From Acidovorax sp. 106 (GTDB lineage Bacteria > Pseudomonadota > Gammaproteobacteria > Burkholderiales > Burkholderiaceae_C): 64,000 nucleotides of DNA. The position numbers and the translations under genes were made by a program. Under the pieces are notes generated by a model. It saw only the letters and a list, made by a program, of their open reading frames with translations. It ran no database searches and was not told the DNA's origin. The stretch is taken from positions 1,496,501-1,560,500 of the forward strand of contig NZ_RCCC01000001.1 in the NCBI RefSeq assembly GCF_003663825.1. Reading direction: 5' to 3'. Shown in pieces: positions 26,672 through 33,980 of the stretch. Numbering within the stretch: position 1 is the first letter of the stretch; every line of letters starts with the position of its first letter.

Positions 26672-27457
26672 ATGACCCAGCCCCTCGCATTCATCACCGG
26701 AGCCTCCAGCGGCATCGGACAAGCCCTGGCACTGCGCTTTCACCAGGCGGGCTACCGCCTGGCCTTGGTGGCGCGGCGCACAGCTGAAGTCAAATCGTGG
26801 GCTGAGGCAAATGGAATAAGCGCTAGCAGCTATGAAATTTATAGTGCCGATGTGGCCATCACCGACAGCATCGTGGCTGCTGGCAAAGACTGCCTTGCGC
26901 GCCAGGGCCTGCCCGATGTGGTGATTGCCAACGCGGGCATCAGCGTGGGCATGGACACCGCCGACCGCGACGACCTGGACGTCATGGCCCGCACCTTTGC
27001 CACCAACAACATCGGCATGGCCGCCACTTTCCACCCCTTTGTGCCGGGCATGACAGAGCGCAAAAGCGGCACCTTGGTGGGCATTGGCAGCGTGGCCGGC
27101 ATCCGGGGCCTGCCCGGCCACGGCGCGTATTGCGCCAGCAAAGCCGCGGTTATCAGCTACTGCGAAAGCCTGCGCGGCGAAATGCGCCCCTTTGGTGTGC
27201 GTGTGGTCACCCTGTCTCCCGGCTACATCGACACCCCTTTGACCCGCCAAAACCGGTACAGCATGCCGTTTTTGATGCAGCCCCAGGATTTTGCAGACCA
27301 GGCCTTCCAGGCCATCGACAAGGCAGACAGTTACCGCGTCATCCCTTGGCAAATGGGCGTGGTGGCCAAACTGCTGCGCGCCCTGCCCAATGCCGTGTTT
27401 GACAAACTGCTGGCCGGACGGCCACGCAAACGCCGCCAAACCGAAACCGGACGCTGA
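26672..27457 (+). CDS. Short-chain dehydrogenase/reductase
   Basis: 261 residues with the classical SDR motifs: cofactor loop TGASSGIGQALA near the N-terminus, NAG (ANAGIS), catalytic Ser (IGSVAGIRG) and Y-x-x-x-K (GAYCASKAAV). ARR after the second strand suggests NADP(H). The substrate is unknown. The stretch NGISASSYEIYSADV (about residues 48-62) is encoded by a copy of the dispersed repeat inserted or retained in frame at 26815-26844. It follows lptC by 36 bp and may be cotranscribed; a terminator lies downstream. Confidence 0.9.
   Translation: MTQPLAFITGASSGIGQALALRFHQAGYRLALVARRTAEVKSWAEANGISASSYEIYSADVAITDSIVAAGKDCLARQGLPDVVIANAGISVGMDTADRDDLDVMARTFATNNIGMAATFHPFVPGMTERKSGTLVGIGSVAGIRGLPGHGAYCASKAAVISYCESLRGEMRPFGVRVVTLSPGYIDTPLTRQNRYSMPFLMQPQDFADQAFQAIDKADSYRVIPWQMGVVAKLLRALPNAVFDKLLAGRPRKRRQTETGR
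26815..26844. repeat. Comamonadaceae-type repeat inside the SDR reading frame
   Basis: AATAAGCGCTAGCAGCTAT followed by GAAATTTATAG matches one complete arm of the extragenic repeat (compare AATAAGCGCTAGCAGCTAT at 36573-36591). Here it is translated in frame between beta-strand 2 and strand 3 of the SDR. Confidence 0.75.
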
Positions 27458-27487
27458 CAAACCCCGCGCTCCATTGTGCACAGGCAA

Positions 27488-27516
27488 CAAAAAAGCCCCC
27501 GAAGGGGCTTTTTGCG
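27488..27516. terminator. Bidirectional intrinsic terminator
   Basis: AAAAGCCCC / GGGGCTTTT stem with a CGAA tetraloop and runs of A before and T after. It serves the SDR gene (plus) and probably the RRM gene (minus), which converge here. Confidence 0.85.
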
Positions 27517-27546
27517 CATCTTGGGGCCAAATAGCCCTGGATGGGA

Positions 27547-28095
27547 TCAGTAACCGCTGTTGCCGCCACCGTAGCCACCGCCGCCGCCATTGCGACCGCC
27601 GCCACCGTTGCGTGGGCCAGAGCCGTAGGGGCTACGGAAGCCACCGTCACCACGACCACCGCCATCACCACGACCACCACCGTAGCCACCGCCGCCGCCC
27701 TCACGACCGCCGCCATAACCGCCGCCGCCTTCACGGCCACCACCGTAGCCACCGCCACCACCACCGTAGCCGCCGCCACCGCTGCGACCACCACCACCGC
27801 CAAAGCCGCCACCGCCACCGAAGCCACCGCTGCGTGGAGGACGTGGCTCCATGGGGCGTGCTTCATTGACCACAATGCCACGACCACCCAAAGGCTGGCC
27901 ATTCATGCCTTGGATGGCGGCTTGTGCTTCGGCATCGCTGCCCATTTCAACAAAGCCAAAGCCCTTGGAGCGGCCTGTGTCGCGCTCCATCATGACCTTG
28001 GCGCTGGTCACGGCACCGAATTGGCCAAAAGCCTGTTCCAGATCGCTGTCGCGCACCGAGTAAGGCAGGTTGCCGACGTACAGTTTGTTGCCCAT
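27547..28095 (-). CDS. Glycine-rich RRM RNA-binding protein (copy 1)
   Basis: 182 residues: one RNA-recognition motif at 1-80 with RNP2 (KLYVGNLPYS) and RNP1 (KGFGFVEM), then a long Gly/Arg/Tyr tail of GGGGYGGG and GGREGGG units. Such bacterial RRM proteins resemble plant glycine-rich proteins and are often cold-induced; they may act as RNA chaperones. ATG 28095 is preceded by GAGGAGTCC. The gene is the longer of two tandem paralogues with nearly the same RRM and 5' leader. Confidence 0.92.
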   Translation of the reverse strand: MGNKLYVGNLPYSVRDSDLEQAFGQFGAVTSAKVMMERDTGRSKGFGFVEMGSDAEAQAAIQGMNGQPLGGRGIVVNEARPMEPRPPRSGGFGGGGGFGGGGGRSGGGGYGGGGGGYGGGREGGGGYGGGREGGGGGYGGGRGDGGGRGDGGFRSPYGSGPRNGGGGRNGGGGGYGGGNSGY

Positions 28096-28197
28096 CGAAG
28101 GACTCCTCAAAAACACATGAATAAAGCGATGGAGTCCCGAAAACGCAGCCAGCTAATCTCAATGACGCTCTCAGCGCGAAACTGACGGATCACCGCA
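28096..28197 (-). promoter_or_regulatory. Conserved 5' leader of RRM gene copy 1
   Basis: Shares blocks in the same order with the leader at 28781-28880: the ribosome site GAGGAGTCC, CTCCATCGC, and GCGGTGATxxGTCAGTTTCGC at the far end (minus-strand sense). Conservation beyond the ribosome site in a paralogous pair suggests shared promoter or leader control. Confidence 0.55.
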
Positions 28198-28302
28198 AAC
28201 CAGAAGCGAGAAAAACTCGCTTTGGCATTATGCGCCACAAAATTAAAAAAAAAGCAAGCCGATGCATGGGAGCCAACCAGTGTGGCGGCAAAGTCTCAGG
28301 CA

Positions 28303-28332
28303 TAAAAAAAGGAGCCCGAAGGCTCCTTGATT
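28303..28332 (-). terminator. Intrinsic terminator of RRM gene copy 2
   Basis: On the minus strand a stem AAGGAGCC / GGCTCCTT with TTCG-type loop is followed by a T-run (AAAAAAA at 28304-28310 on the plus strand). It lies about 56 bp after the stop of the 28388-28780 gene. Confidence 0.85.
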
Positions 28333-28387
28333 GTTGCGGGCCAGACTGAACGCCTGCCCGAACGGGGTGCTTTAAGCAGCGAAGTGC

Positions 28388-28780
28388 TTAGTAGCCGCCA
28401 CGGCCACCGCCGTAACCGCCGCCACCACCTTCACGGCCACCGCCGTAGCCGCCGCCACCACTGCGGCCACCGCCGCCGTAGCCGCCACCACCATTGCCGC
28501 CACCGAAGCCACCGCTGCGTGGAGCGCGGGGTTCCATAGGACGGGCTTCGTTGACCACGAGGTCACGGCCGCCAAAGTTTTGGCCGTGCACGCCTTGGAT
28601 GGCGGCTTGTGCTTCGGCATCGCTGCCCATTTCGACAAAGCCGAAACCCTTGGAGCGGCCGGTGTCACGTTCCATCATGACCTTGGCGCTGCCTACGGAG
28701 CCGAACTGGCTGAAGGTTTGTTCCAGATCTTGGTCGCGGAAAGAATAGGGCAGGTTGCCCACGTAAAGTTTGTTGCCCAT
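28388..28780 (-). CDS. Glycine-rich RRM RNA-binding protein (copy 2)
   Basis: 130 residues: an RRM (RNP2 KLYVGNLPYS, RNP1 KGFGFVEM) followed by a shorter Gly/Tyr/Arg tail than copy 1. The RRM differs from copy 1 at few positions, mostly in helix 1 (SFRDQDLEQTFSQF against SVRDSDLEQAFGQF). ATG 28780 with GAGGAGTCC upstream; the frame extends to 28873 but the extension is the shared leader. It has its own terminator, so the pair is two transcripts rather than an operon. Confidence 0.92.
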   Translation of the reverse strand: MGNKLYVGNLPYSFRDQDLEQTFSQFGSVGSAKVMMERDTGRSKGFGFVEMGSDAEAQAAIQGVHGQNFGGRDLVVNEARPMEPRAPRSGGFGGGNGGGGYGGGGRSGGGGYGGGREGGGGGYGGGRGGY

Positions 28781-28880
28781 GGAGGGACTCCTCAAAAAAC
28801 ATGAAAACGCGATGGAGCCCGACGCAATCAACAAACCTGTGACGACTTCAAAGACGCGAAACTGACCAATCACCGCTTAC
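28781..28880 (-). promoter_or_regulatory. Conserved 5' leader of RRM gene copy 2
   Basis: Aligned with the leader of copy 1: both begin (minus sense) GCGGTGATxxGTCAGTTTCGCG, carry CTCCATCGCG and end GAGGAGTCCxxC before ATG, over about 100 nt. An RNA thermometer or shared promoter could explain it; I cannot distinguish these. Confidence 0.55.
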
Positions 28881-29019
28881 TTCGGCGCCCTCGTGCCGCG
28901 CAAAGCTCGACATAAGGACCAATCCATTATTAATCACTTTATGGGTGTTGTGGCTTTTTATTTGTACCCGCGTTTTTCTTGTTCGGGAAAATAGGCATTG
29001 CATTGCGCTAAAATTCGAG

Positions 29020-29175
29020 GGTCTTTGGGGAGTAGCCCGCCGGTTGCGCAATGCGCCGGGGCATGCGTCAACACACTTGGGTTTCTTGAAAACCTATGGC
29101 GTATGCGGCTTGAATGCTGGGCGAGACCATTGACTGCATGCCGATCCAATGGCCGGAGTCGGGGGTGCAGTCAAT
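29020..29175 (+). ncRNA. yybP-ykoY-type manganese riboswitch with downstream hairpin
   Basis: The two hallmark internal-loop segments are present: GGGGAGTAGCC (29027-29037) and GGCGAGACC (29120-29128). GGTCTT (29020-29025) pairs with GAGACC (29123-29128) to close helix P1. Between them lie CGTCAACACAC and arms able to fold. A perfect 10-bp hairpin follows (ATTGACTGCA 29129-29138, TGCAGTCAAT 29166-29175), probably the expression platform; no T-run follows, so control may be translational. In this class Mn2+ binding turns on Mn exporters, matching the gene 40 bp downstream. Confidence 0.85.
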
Positions 29176-29214
29176 GCGCGTCTCAACACAATCCGGCCGG
29201 ATTGAACCCCCACC

Positions 29215-29781
29215 ATGGAAGCTTTTTTTGTTTCAACCGCCATCGTCGCCTTGGCCGAGATGGGCGATAAGACCCAGCTGCTCGCATTGGTATTGGCAGC
29301 CCGTTTCCGCAAACCCTGGCCCATTGTTCTGGGCATTCTGGTCGCCACCTTGGTCAACCATGGCCTGGCGGGCGCCGTCGGCGCCTGGGTCACCACCTTC
29401 ATCGGCCCGCAGGTGCTGCGCTGGATTTTGGGCGCCTCTTTCATCGCCATGGCGGTTTGGATGCTGATCCCAGACAAGCTCGACGAGGGCGACGCCGATG
29501 GCAAACCGCGCTGGGGCGTGTTCGGCACCACGGTGGTGGCGTTTTTTCTGGCCGAGATGGGCGATAAGACACAGATCGCCACCGTGATGCTGGCAGCGCA
29601 GTACAACGCCTACCTGTGGGTGGTGGCTGGGACTACGCTGGGCATGATGCTGGCCAATGCCCCTGTGGTGTGGCTGGGCGACCGCATCACGCGCAAGGTG
29701 CCGATCCGCGCAGTGCACATGATCTCTGCGGTGATCTTCCTGGTGCTGGGCTTGCTGGCGATCTTTGCTCCGGCAGGTTAA
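29215..29781 (+). CDS. UPF0016/GDT1 (TMEM165-type) manganese exporter-like membrane protein
   Basis: 188 residues with six hydrophobic helices in two repeats, each opening with the family signature E-x-G-D-K-T (LAEMGDKTQLLAL near residue 13 and LAEMGDKTQIATV near 112). Bacterial members such as Vibrio MneA export Mn2+; eukaryotic relatives move Mn2+/Ca2+. The yybP-ykoY-type riboswitch in its leader supports Mn2+ homeostasis. The gene is monocistronic; the SAM-II leader of metX begins after it. Confidence 0.92.
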   Translation: MEAFFVSTAIVALAEMGDKTQLLALVLAARFRKPWPIVLGILVATLVNHGLAGAVGAWVTTFIGPQVLRWILGASFIAMAVWMLIPDKLDEGDADGKPRWGVFGTTVVAFFLAEMGDKTQIATVMLAAQYNAYLWVVAGTTLGMMLANAPVVWLGDRITRKVPIRAVHMISAVIFLVLGLLAIFAPAG

Positions 29782-29840
29782 GCCAGACAGCAGGCGGAAT
29801 CGGGTAGCGCAGGCGTGAGTGCTTTTGGTATATTTAAACA

Positions 29841-29892
29841 ACGCGCCGATTTGCCACAGCTTGCGGGCGCTTTATAAATCCTGCTAAAGACC
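29841..29892 (+). ncRNA. SAM-II riboswitch aptamer
   Basis: Matches the SAM-II consensus along its length: P1 5' arm GCGCC (29843-29847), loop GATTTG, P1 3' arm GGCGC (29866-29870), then TTTATAAATCC and GCTAAAG (29883-29889), the elements forming the H-type pseudoknot around SAM. It lies 50 bp upstream of metX, a known target of this class. Binding of SAM should lower metX expression. Confidence 0.85.
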
Positions 29893-29907
29893 CGTCCGAC
29901 ATACCCG

Positions 29908-29941
29908 CCCGGCCTCGTTTTTAGCGATGCCGGGTTTTTTT
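29908..29941 (+). terminator. Intrinsic terminator / attenuator abutting the metX start
   Basis: Stem CCCGGC (29908-29913) / GCCGGG (29929-29934) followed by seven T residues ending one base before the metX ATG (29942). Placed 15 bp after the SAM-II aptamer, it is the probable expression platform. The stem and T-run also occupy the ribosome-binding region, so one structure could block both transcription and initiation. Confidence 0.75.
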
Positions 29942-31123
29942 ATGTCGTTCATTGCCACGCCCCAATCCATGCATTTTCCGGAGGCTCTGCCGCTGCAAAG
30001 CGGTGCGTCCATCCGCGACTACCACCTGGCCTTTGAGACCTACGGCACGCTCAACGCCGACAAGTCCAACGCGGTGCTGGTGTGCCATGCCCTCAACGCC
30101 TCGCACCACGTCGCGGGCGTCTACGAGGGCCAGCCCAAGAGCGAGGGCTGGTGGGACAACATGATCGGCCCCGGCAAGCCGGTGGACACCAACCGCTTTT
30201 TCGTCATTGGCGTCAACAACCTCGGCTCGTGCTTCGGCTCAACCGGCCCGATGCATGCGCACCCCGACACGGGCGAGATCTACGGCGCAGACTTTCCGGT
30301 GGTCACGGTGGAAGACTGGGTCAACGCCCAGGCCCGCCTGCTTGACCGCCTGGGCATCGCGCAACTGGCCGCCGTACTGGGCGGCAGCCTGGGCGGCATG
30401 CAGGCCCTGAGCTGGACGCTGCAACACCCCGAGCGCATGCGCCACGCCGTGGTGGTGGCCAGCGCGCCCAACCTCACGGCCGAGAACATTGCCTTCAATG
30501 AGGTCGCTCGCCGCGCCATCGTGACCGACCCGGACTTTCATGGCGGACACTTTTACCGCCACGGCGTCATCCCCAAGCGCGGGCTGCGCATCGCCCGCAT
30601 GATCGGGCACATCACGTACCTGAGCGACGACGTGATGAACGAGAAGTTCGGCCGCCAGTTAAGGCATCAGGTGCTCGAAAAGGCCCCCTTGGAGGGCAGC
30701 GGTGACGCGCCAGCGCAGAGCGTGGGGGCTTATCTCTACAGCACGCAGGACATCGAATTTCAAATCGAAAGCTACCTGCGCTACCAGGGCGACAAGTTCA
30801 GCGAGTACTTCGACGCCAACACCTACCTGCTCATCACCCGGGCGCTTGACTACTTCGACCCGGCCCGCGCGCACGCCAACAACCTCACCCTGGCGCTGGC
30901 ACGCGCGCAGGCCAAGTTTCTGCTGGTGAGCTTCACCACCGACTGGCGCTTCTCGCCCCAGCGCAGCCGCGAGATCGTCAAGGCCCTGCTCGACAACCGC
31001 CGCCGCGTGAGCTACGCCGAGATCGACGCGCCCCACGGGCACGATGCCTTTTTGCTCGATGACGCTCGCTACATGAGCGTGATGCGCTCTTATTTCGATA
31101 GCATTGCAAAGGAGTTTGCATGA
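29942..31123 (+). CDS. metX: Homoserine O-acyltransferase MetX
   Basis: 393 residues, an alpha/beta hydrolase fold: nucleophile Ser in [10 protein letters not shown] (near residue 145), [11 protein letters not shown] oxyanion region, and catalytic His in [11 protein letters not shown] near 360. It acylates homoserine, committing it to methionine. The donor may be acetyl-CoA or succinyl-CoA; many beta-proteobacterial MetX enzymes use succinyl-CoA, and I cannot decide from motifs alone. ATG 29942 directly follows the attenuator T-run; an ATG at 29927 lies inside the hairpin. metW overlaps its end by 4 nt (ATGA). Confidence 0.95.
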   Translation: MSFIATPQSMHFPEALPLQSGASIRDYHLAFETYGTLNADKSNAVLVCHALNASHHVAGVYEGQPKSEGWWDNMIGPGKPVDTNRFFVIGVNNLGSCFGSTGPMHAHPDTGEIYGADFPVVTVEDWVNAQARLLDRLGIAQLAAVLGGSLGGMQALSWTLQHPERMRHAVVVASAPNLTAENIAFNEVARRAIVTDPDFHGGHFYRHGVIPKRGLRIARMIGHITYLSDDVMNEKFGRQLRHQVLEKAPLEGSGDAPAQSVGAYLYSTQDIEFQIESYLRYQGDKFSEYFDANTYLLITRALDYFDPARAHANNLTLALARAQAKFLLVSFTTDWRFSPQRSREIVKALLDNRRRVSYAEIDAPHGHDAFLLDDARYMSVMRSYFDSIAKEFA

Positions 31124-31704
31124 GCGAACAATCCACCCTGGAAGCCCTGGCGCGCCTGGTGCCCCAAGGCTCGCGCGTGCTGGACCTGGGCTGCGGCAAC
31201 GGGGCCATGCTGTCGTACCTGCAACGCGAGCGCGGCTGCACCGGCTACGGCGTAGAGATTGACGACGCCAACGTGCTGGCCTGCGTGCAGCGCGGGGTCG
31301 ATGTGATCCAGCTCAACCTGGACGAAGGCCTGGCCATGTTTGGCGACAACAGCTTTGACGTGGTGCTGCAGATCGACACCCTGCAACACCTGCGCAACGC
31401 CGAAGTGATGCTGCGCGAAACCGCTCGCGTGGGCCGCACCGGCGTGGTGGCCTTCCCCAACTTTGCGCACTGGCCCAACCGGCTGTCCATCCTGCAAGGG
31501 CGCATGCCCGTCACGCGCCGCCTGCCCTACCAGTGGTACGACACACCCAACATCCGCGTGGGCACCTACAAAGACTTTGAGGTGCTGGCGCACAAGAACC
31601 GCCTGCGCATCCTCGACTCCTTCGGGCTGCAGGACGGGCGCGAGGTGCGCTGGCTGCCCAATGCGCTGGCGGGCACGGCCGTGTTTCGCTTCGAAAACGC
31701 CTGA
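31120..31704 (+). CDS. metW: Methionine biosynthesis protein MetW
   Basis: 194 residues, a class I SAM-dependent methyltransferase fold ([37 protein letters not shown]). MetW is always paired with MetX and is thought to assist or regulate its activity rather than methylate a known substrate. The gene overlaps the metX stop by 4 nt, so it shares the SAM-II control. Confidence 0.95.
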   Translation: MSEQSTLEALARLVPQGSRVLDLGCGNGAMLSYLQRERGCTGYGVEIDDANVLACVQRGVDVIQLNLDEGLAMFGDNSFDVVLQIDTLQHLRNAEVMLRETARVGRTGVVAFPNFAHWPNRLSILQGRMPVTRRLPYQWYDTPNIRVGTYKDFEVLAHKNRLRILDSFGLQDGREVRWLPNALAGTAVFRFENA

Positions 31705-31725
31705 GCTACCCCTCCCCAGCGCCAG

Positions 31726-32310
31726 CTACCCCGACTGGCGCGAGCCCAGCTGGCCCGCCTTCTCCAGCCACTGGGCGATGCGCGTGGGGCTGGCGCTGCG
31801 CACCGGCCCAAAGCTGTGCACCCGCACCGGCCGGACGCCGCTGAACTCCAGGATGGCCCGCTTCATCTGCTGGTGGCCCGGCATGCGTGTCACCCAGCGA
31901 AAGTACCAGGGCGGCGAATCCATGGTGACCAGCAGCTCGGCGGTGCGCCCAGCCAGCAACTTGTCCCACATCGATGAGCCCTCGCGGTACTTGAAGGCGA
32001 AGCCGGGCAAAAACACCCGGTCGATGAACCCCTTGAGCAACGCAGGCATCGCCCCCCACCAAATGGGGTACACCCACACCAAGTGCTGCGCCCAGAGGAT
32101 GTCCTGCTGCGCCGCCACCAGATCAGGCTCCAGGGCTTGCACCTGGCGGTAGCCCGCATGCAGCAGCGGGTCAAACGCCAGCGAGCCCAGCCGCAGCACA
32201 CGCACCTGGGCCCCGGCGGCGCGGGCGGCGTCGGCATAGGCCGTGGCCAGCCCGGCACACAGGCTGTCTGAACAAGGGTGCCCAAGCACCACCAACACTT
32301 GGCGAGACAT
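31726..32310 (-). CDS. NAD(P)H quinone oxidoreductase-like flavodoxin-fold protein
   Basis: 194 residues of the NQO1/KefF family: a flavodoxin-like fold starting VLVVLGHPCSDSLC, with the FMN/FAD motif VYPIWWGAMPALLKGFIDRVF and SPPWYFRW loop. Members reduce quinones by two electrons or serve as KefC ancillary subunits. ATG 32310 has an ideal Shine-Dalgarno (AAGGAGGT); the longer frame to 32541 is rejected for that reason. A Kef-type antiporter is encoded about 7 kb away, but linkage to it is speculative. Confidence 0.88.
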   Translation of the reverse strand: MSRQVLVVLGHPCSDSLCAGLATAYADAARAAGAQVRVLRLGSLAFDPLLHAGYRQVQALEPDLVAAQQDILWAQHLVWVYPIWWGAMPALLKGFIDRVFLPGFAFKYREGSSMWDKLLAGRTAELLVTMDSPPWYFRWVTRMPGHQQMKRAILEFSGVRPVRVHSFGPVRSASPTRIAQWLEKAGQLGSRQSG

Positions 32311-32409
32311 CTGATACCTCCTTGGAATCGCACGGTGCCAGGGACGGCAAGGCCGTGCGGCGGACCATTCTGAGGGACGCACCCCACTGCAGGGAACTTG
32401 CGTCGGCAC

Positions 32410-32438
32410 ATTGCTATTAAAATAATAGCTTGTAGCGC
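32410..32438. repeat. Partial Comamonadaceae-type repeat
   Basis: ATTGCTATTAAAATAATAGC followed by TTGTAGCGC, the outer AT-rich arm of the dispersed repeat with the hairpin lost. It lies in the 306-bp divergent gap between the quinone reductase-like gene and the diguanylate cyclase; nothing else is recognisable in that gap. Confidence 0.6.
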
Positions 32439-32616
32439 AACTGCCTATTGCCCTGGGTGCTGATTTCATGCAAACATGAATGCCAGAGGGTGGACAGGCC
32501 CAGGCCACCGCATCCCCGCCGCGCGCAAGCCTTGTCTGCACCGCCCCACCGACTGTGGGTGCGCCTCGCGCAGGGCTTGCACCACAATCTATCTGCCTGC
32601 ACTTTTCGCTCGCCCC

Positions 32617-33840
32617 ATGCTCCTTGCTGCCGCCGATGTTCCCACGATGCTGGTGATGATCATCCTGTCATCCCTGGTCACGGCCGGCGGCATGGCCGTG
32701 GTGGGCTGGGGGCGCAAGGATGACGGGGTGCGGCTATGGGCACTGGGTCTGCTGTTCAATGCGATGGCCTACCTGCTGTTTGCGCTGCGTGGCCGCATCC
32801 CTGACCTGCTGTCTGTGGTGGTCAGCAACGCCTTGCTGGTGGGCGTGTACCTGTCGATGCTGGCGGCGGTGCTGCAGTTTCAGGGGCGCGCATTGCCGCG
32901 CGGGGTGGCGCTGCTGCTGCCCTTGCTGACGGCGGGGTGCATGGCCCTGTTGTCGGACAGCTACTCAGCGCGCGTGGTGGTGGCAGGGCTGTTGCTGTGC
33001 GCGCTGAACCTGTGGCTGCTGGGCAGCCTGTTGGTGCGCTGGCGCACCGTGGGCGGGCGCGGTGCCTGGCTGGTGGTGGGCGCCCTGGGTTTCCAAACGC
33101 TGGTGCTGGTGCTGCGCGTGGCCCTGGTGGGCGTGAGCCCGCTCGCCGGGGCGCAACTGCTCCAATCCAGCGTCGTGCAAACCATGACGTTCATGACCGC
33201 CTTTGCCGTGGTGCTGCTGGCCTCCATGGGCTTTGTGTTCATGGCGCGCGACCGGGCCGATGCAGGCAATCGGCGCTTGGCGGCGGTAGACGCCCTCACC
33301 GGCGTGGCCAACCGGCGCGCCGTGATTGCGGCGCTGGACCGCGACGTGGCCCGCGCCATACGCACCCGCGAGCCCATTGCCTTGATGATGGTGGACATTG
33401 ACCACTTCAAACAGGTGAACGACCGCTACGGCCACCCTATGGGCGACCAGGTGCTGTGCAGCGTGGTGAACGTGCTGCGCGAGCGGGTGCGCTCCCAGGA
33501 CCTGGTGGGCCGCTACGGCGGCGAAGAGTTCCTGGTCGTGCTACCCGACACCACCATCAAAGGAGCCTACCTGCTGGCCTTGCAGCTGTGCGAGGCGGTA
33601 GAGGCCGCCAGCATCGTCCATGCAGGGCTGCAGATTCCGGTCACCGTGAGCATTGGCGTGTATGGGGGCACGCTGCAGTCTGGCGACCACTGGGACATGC
33701 TGATCTCTGCCGCCGACCGCGCCCTGTACGAAGCCAAAAACCGTGGGCGCAACCGCGTGGAGGTGGGCGAGGTGCTGCGCCGCCCCACATCGCAGGCGGC
33801 CGCTGCCTCGGGGCCTGAGACGCAGCCTGGGCTTTTCTAG
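32617..33840 (+). CDS. Membrane diguanylate cyclase (GGDEF)
   Basis: About 407 residues. Six or more hydrophobic helices fill residues 8-210 (MLVMIILSSLVTAGGMAVVGWG through FMTAFAVVLLASMGFVFMA). A GGDEF domain follows with catalytic GGEEF (GRYGGEEFLVVLP), inhibitory I-site RSQD five residues before it, and the metal Asp in MMVDIDHFKQVNDRYGH. It should make cyclic di-GMP from two GTP under membrane-signal control. Start is uncertain: ATG 32617 places the first helix at the N-terminus, ATG 32647 is possible, and the frame opens at 32476. Confidence 0.9.
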   Translation: MLLAAADVPTMLVMIILSSLVTAGGMAVVGWGRKDDGVRLWALGLLFNAMAYLLFALRGRIPDLLSVVVSNALLVGVYLSMLAAVLQFQGRALPRGVALLLPLLTAGCMALLSDSYSARVVVAGLLLCALNLWLLGSLLVRWRTVGGRGAWLVVGALGFQTLVLVLRVALVGVSPLAGAQLLQSSVVQTMTFMTAFAVVLLASMGFVFMARDRADAGNRRLAAVDALTGVANRRAVIAALDRDVARAIRTREPIALMMVDIDHFKQVNDRYGHPMGDQVLCSVVNVLRERVRSQDLVGRYGGEEFLVVLPDTTIKGAYLLALQLCEAVEAASIVHAGLQIPVTVSIGVYGGTLQSGDHWDMLISAADRALYEAKNRGRNRVEVGEVLRRPTSQAAAASGPETQPGLF

Positions 33841-33980
33841 AACCTGCTGCGCCAGGCTGCGCGCCCTTTCAGCCGCCACGCCATGCACCCCGGCCCATGG
33901 TCGGAATACGCCAAATTCGATGGCAGCCCCCGCACGCTTGTGTTGGAATGGTGCTTTTCCACCGCCCACAGGAGCCCGCC

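Noticed and set aside
27541..28185. Thr/Ala-rich frame opposite the glycine-rich RRM gene, and the repetitive tract as a possible CRISPR array
   Set aside because: The repetition comes from GGY/GGR codons of the glycine-rich tail; units are too short and irregular for a CRISPR, and the opposite frame is a shadow.
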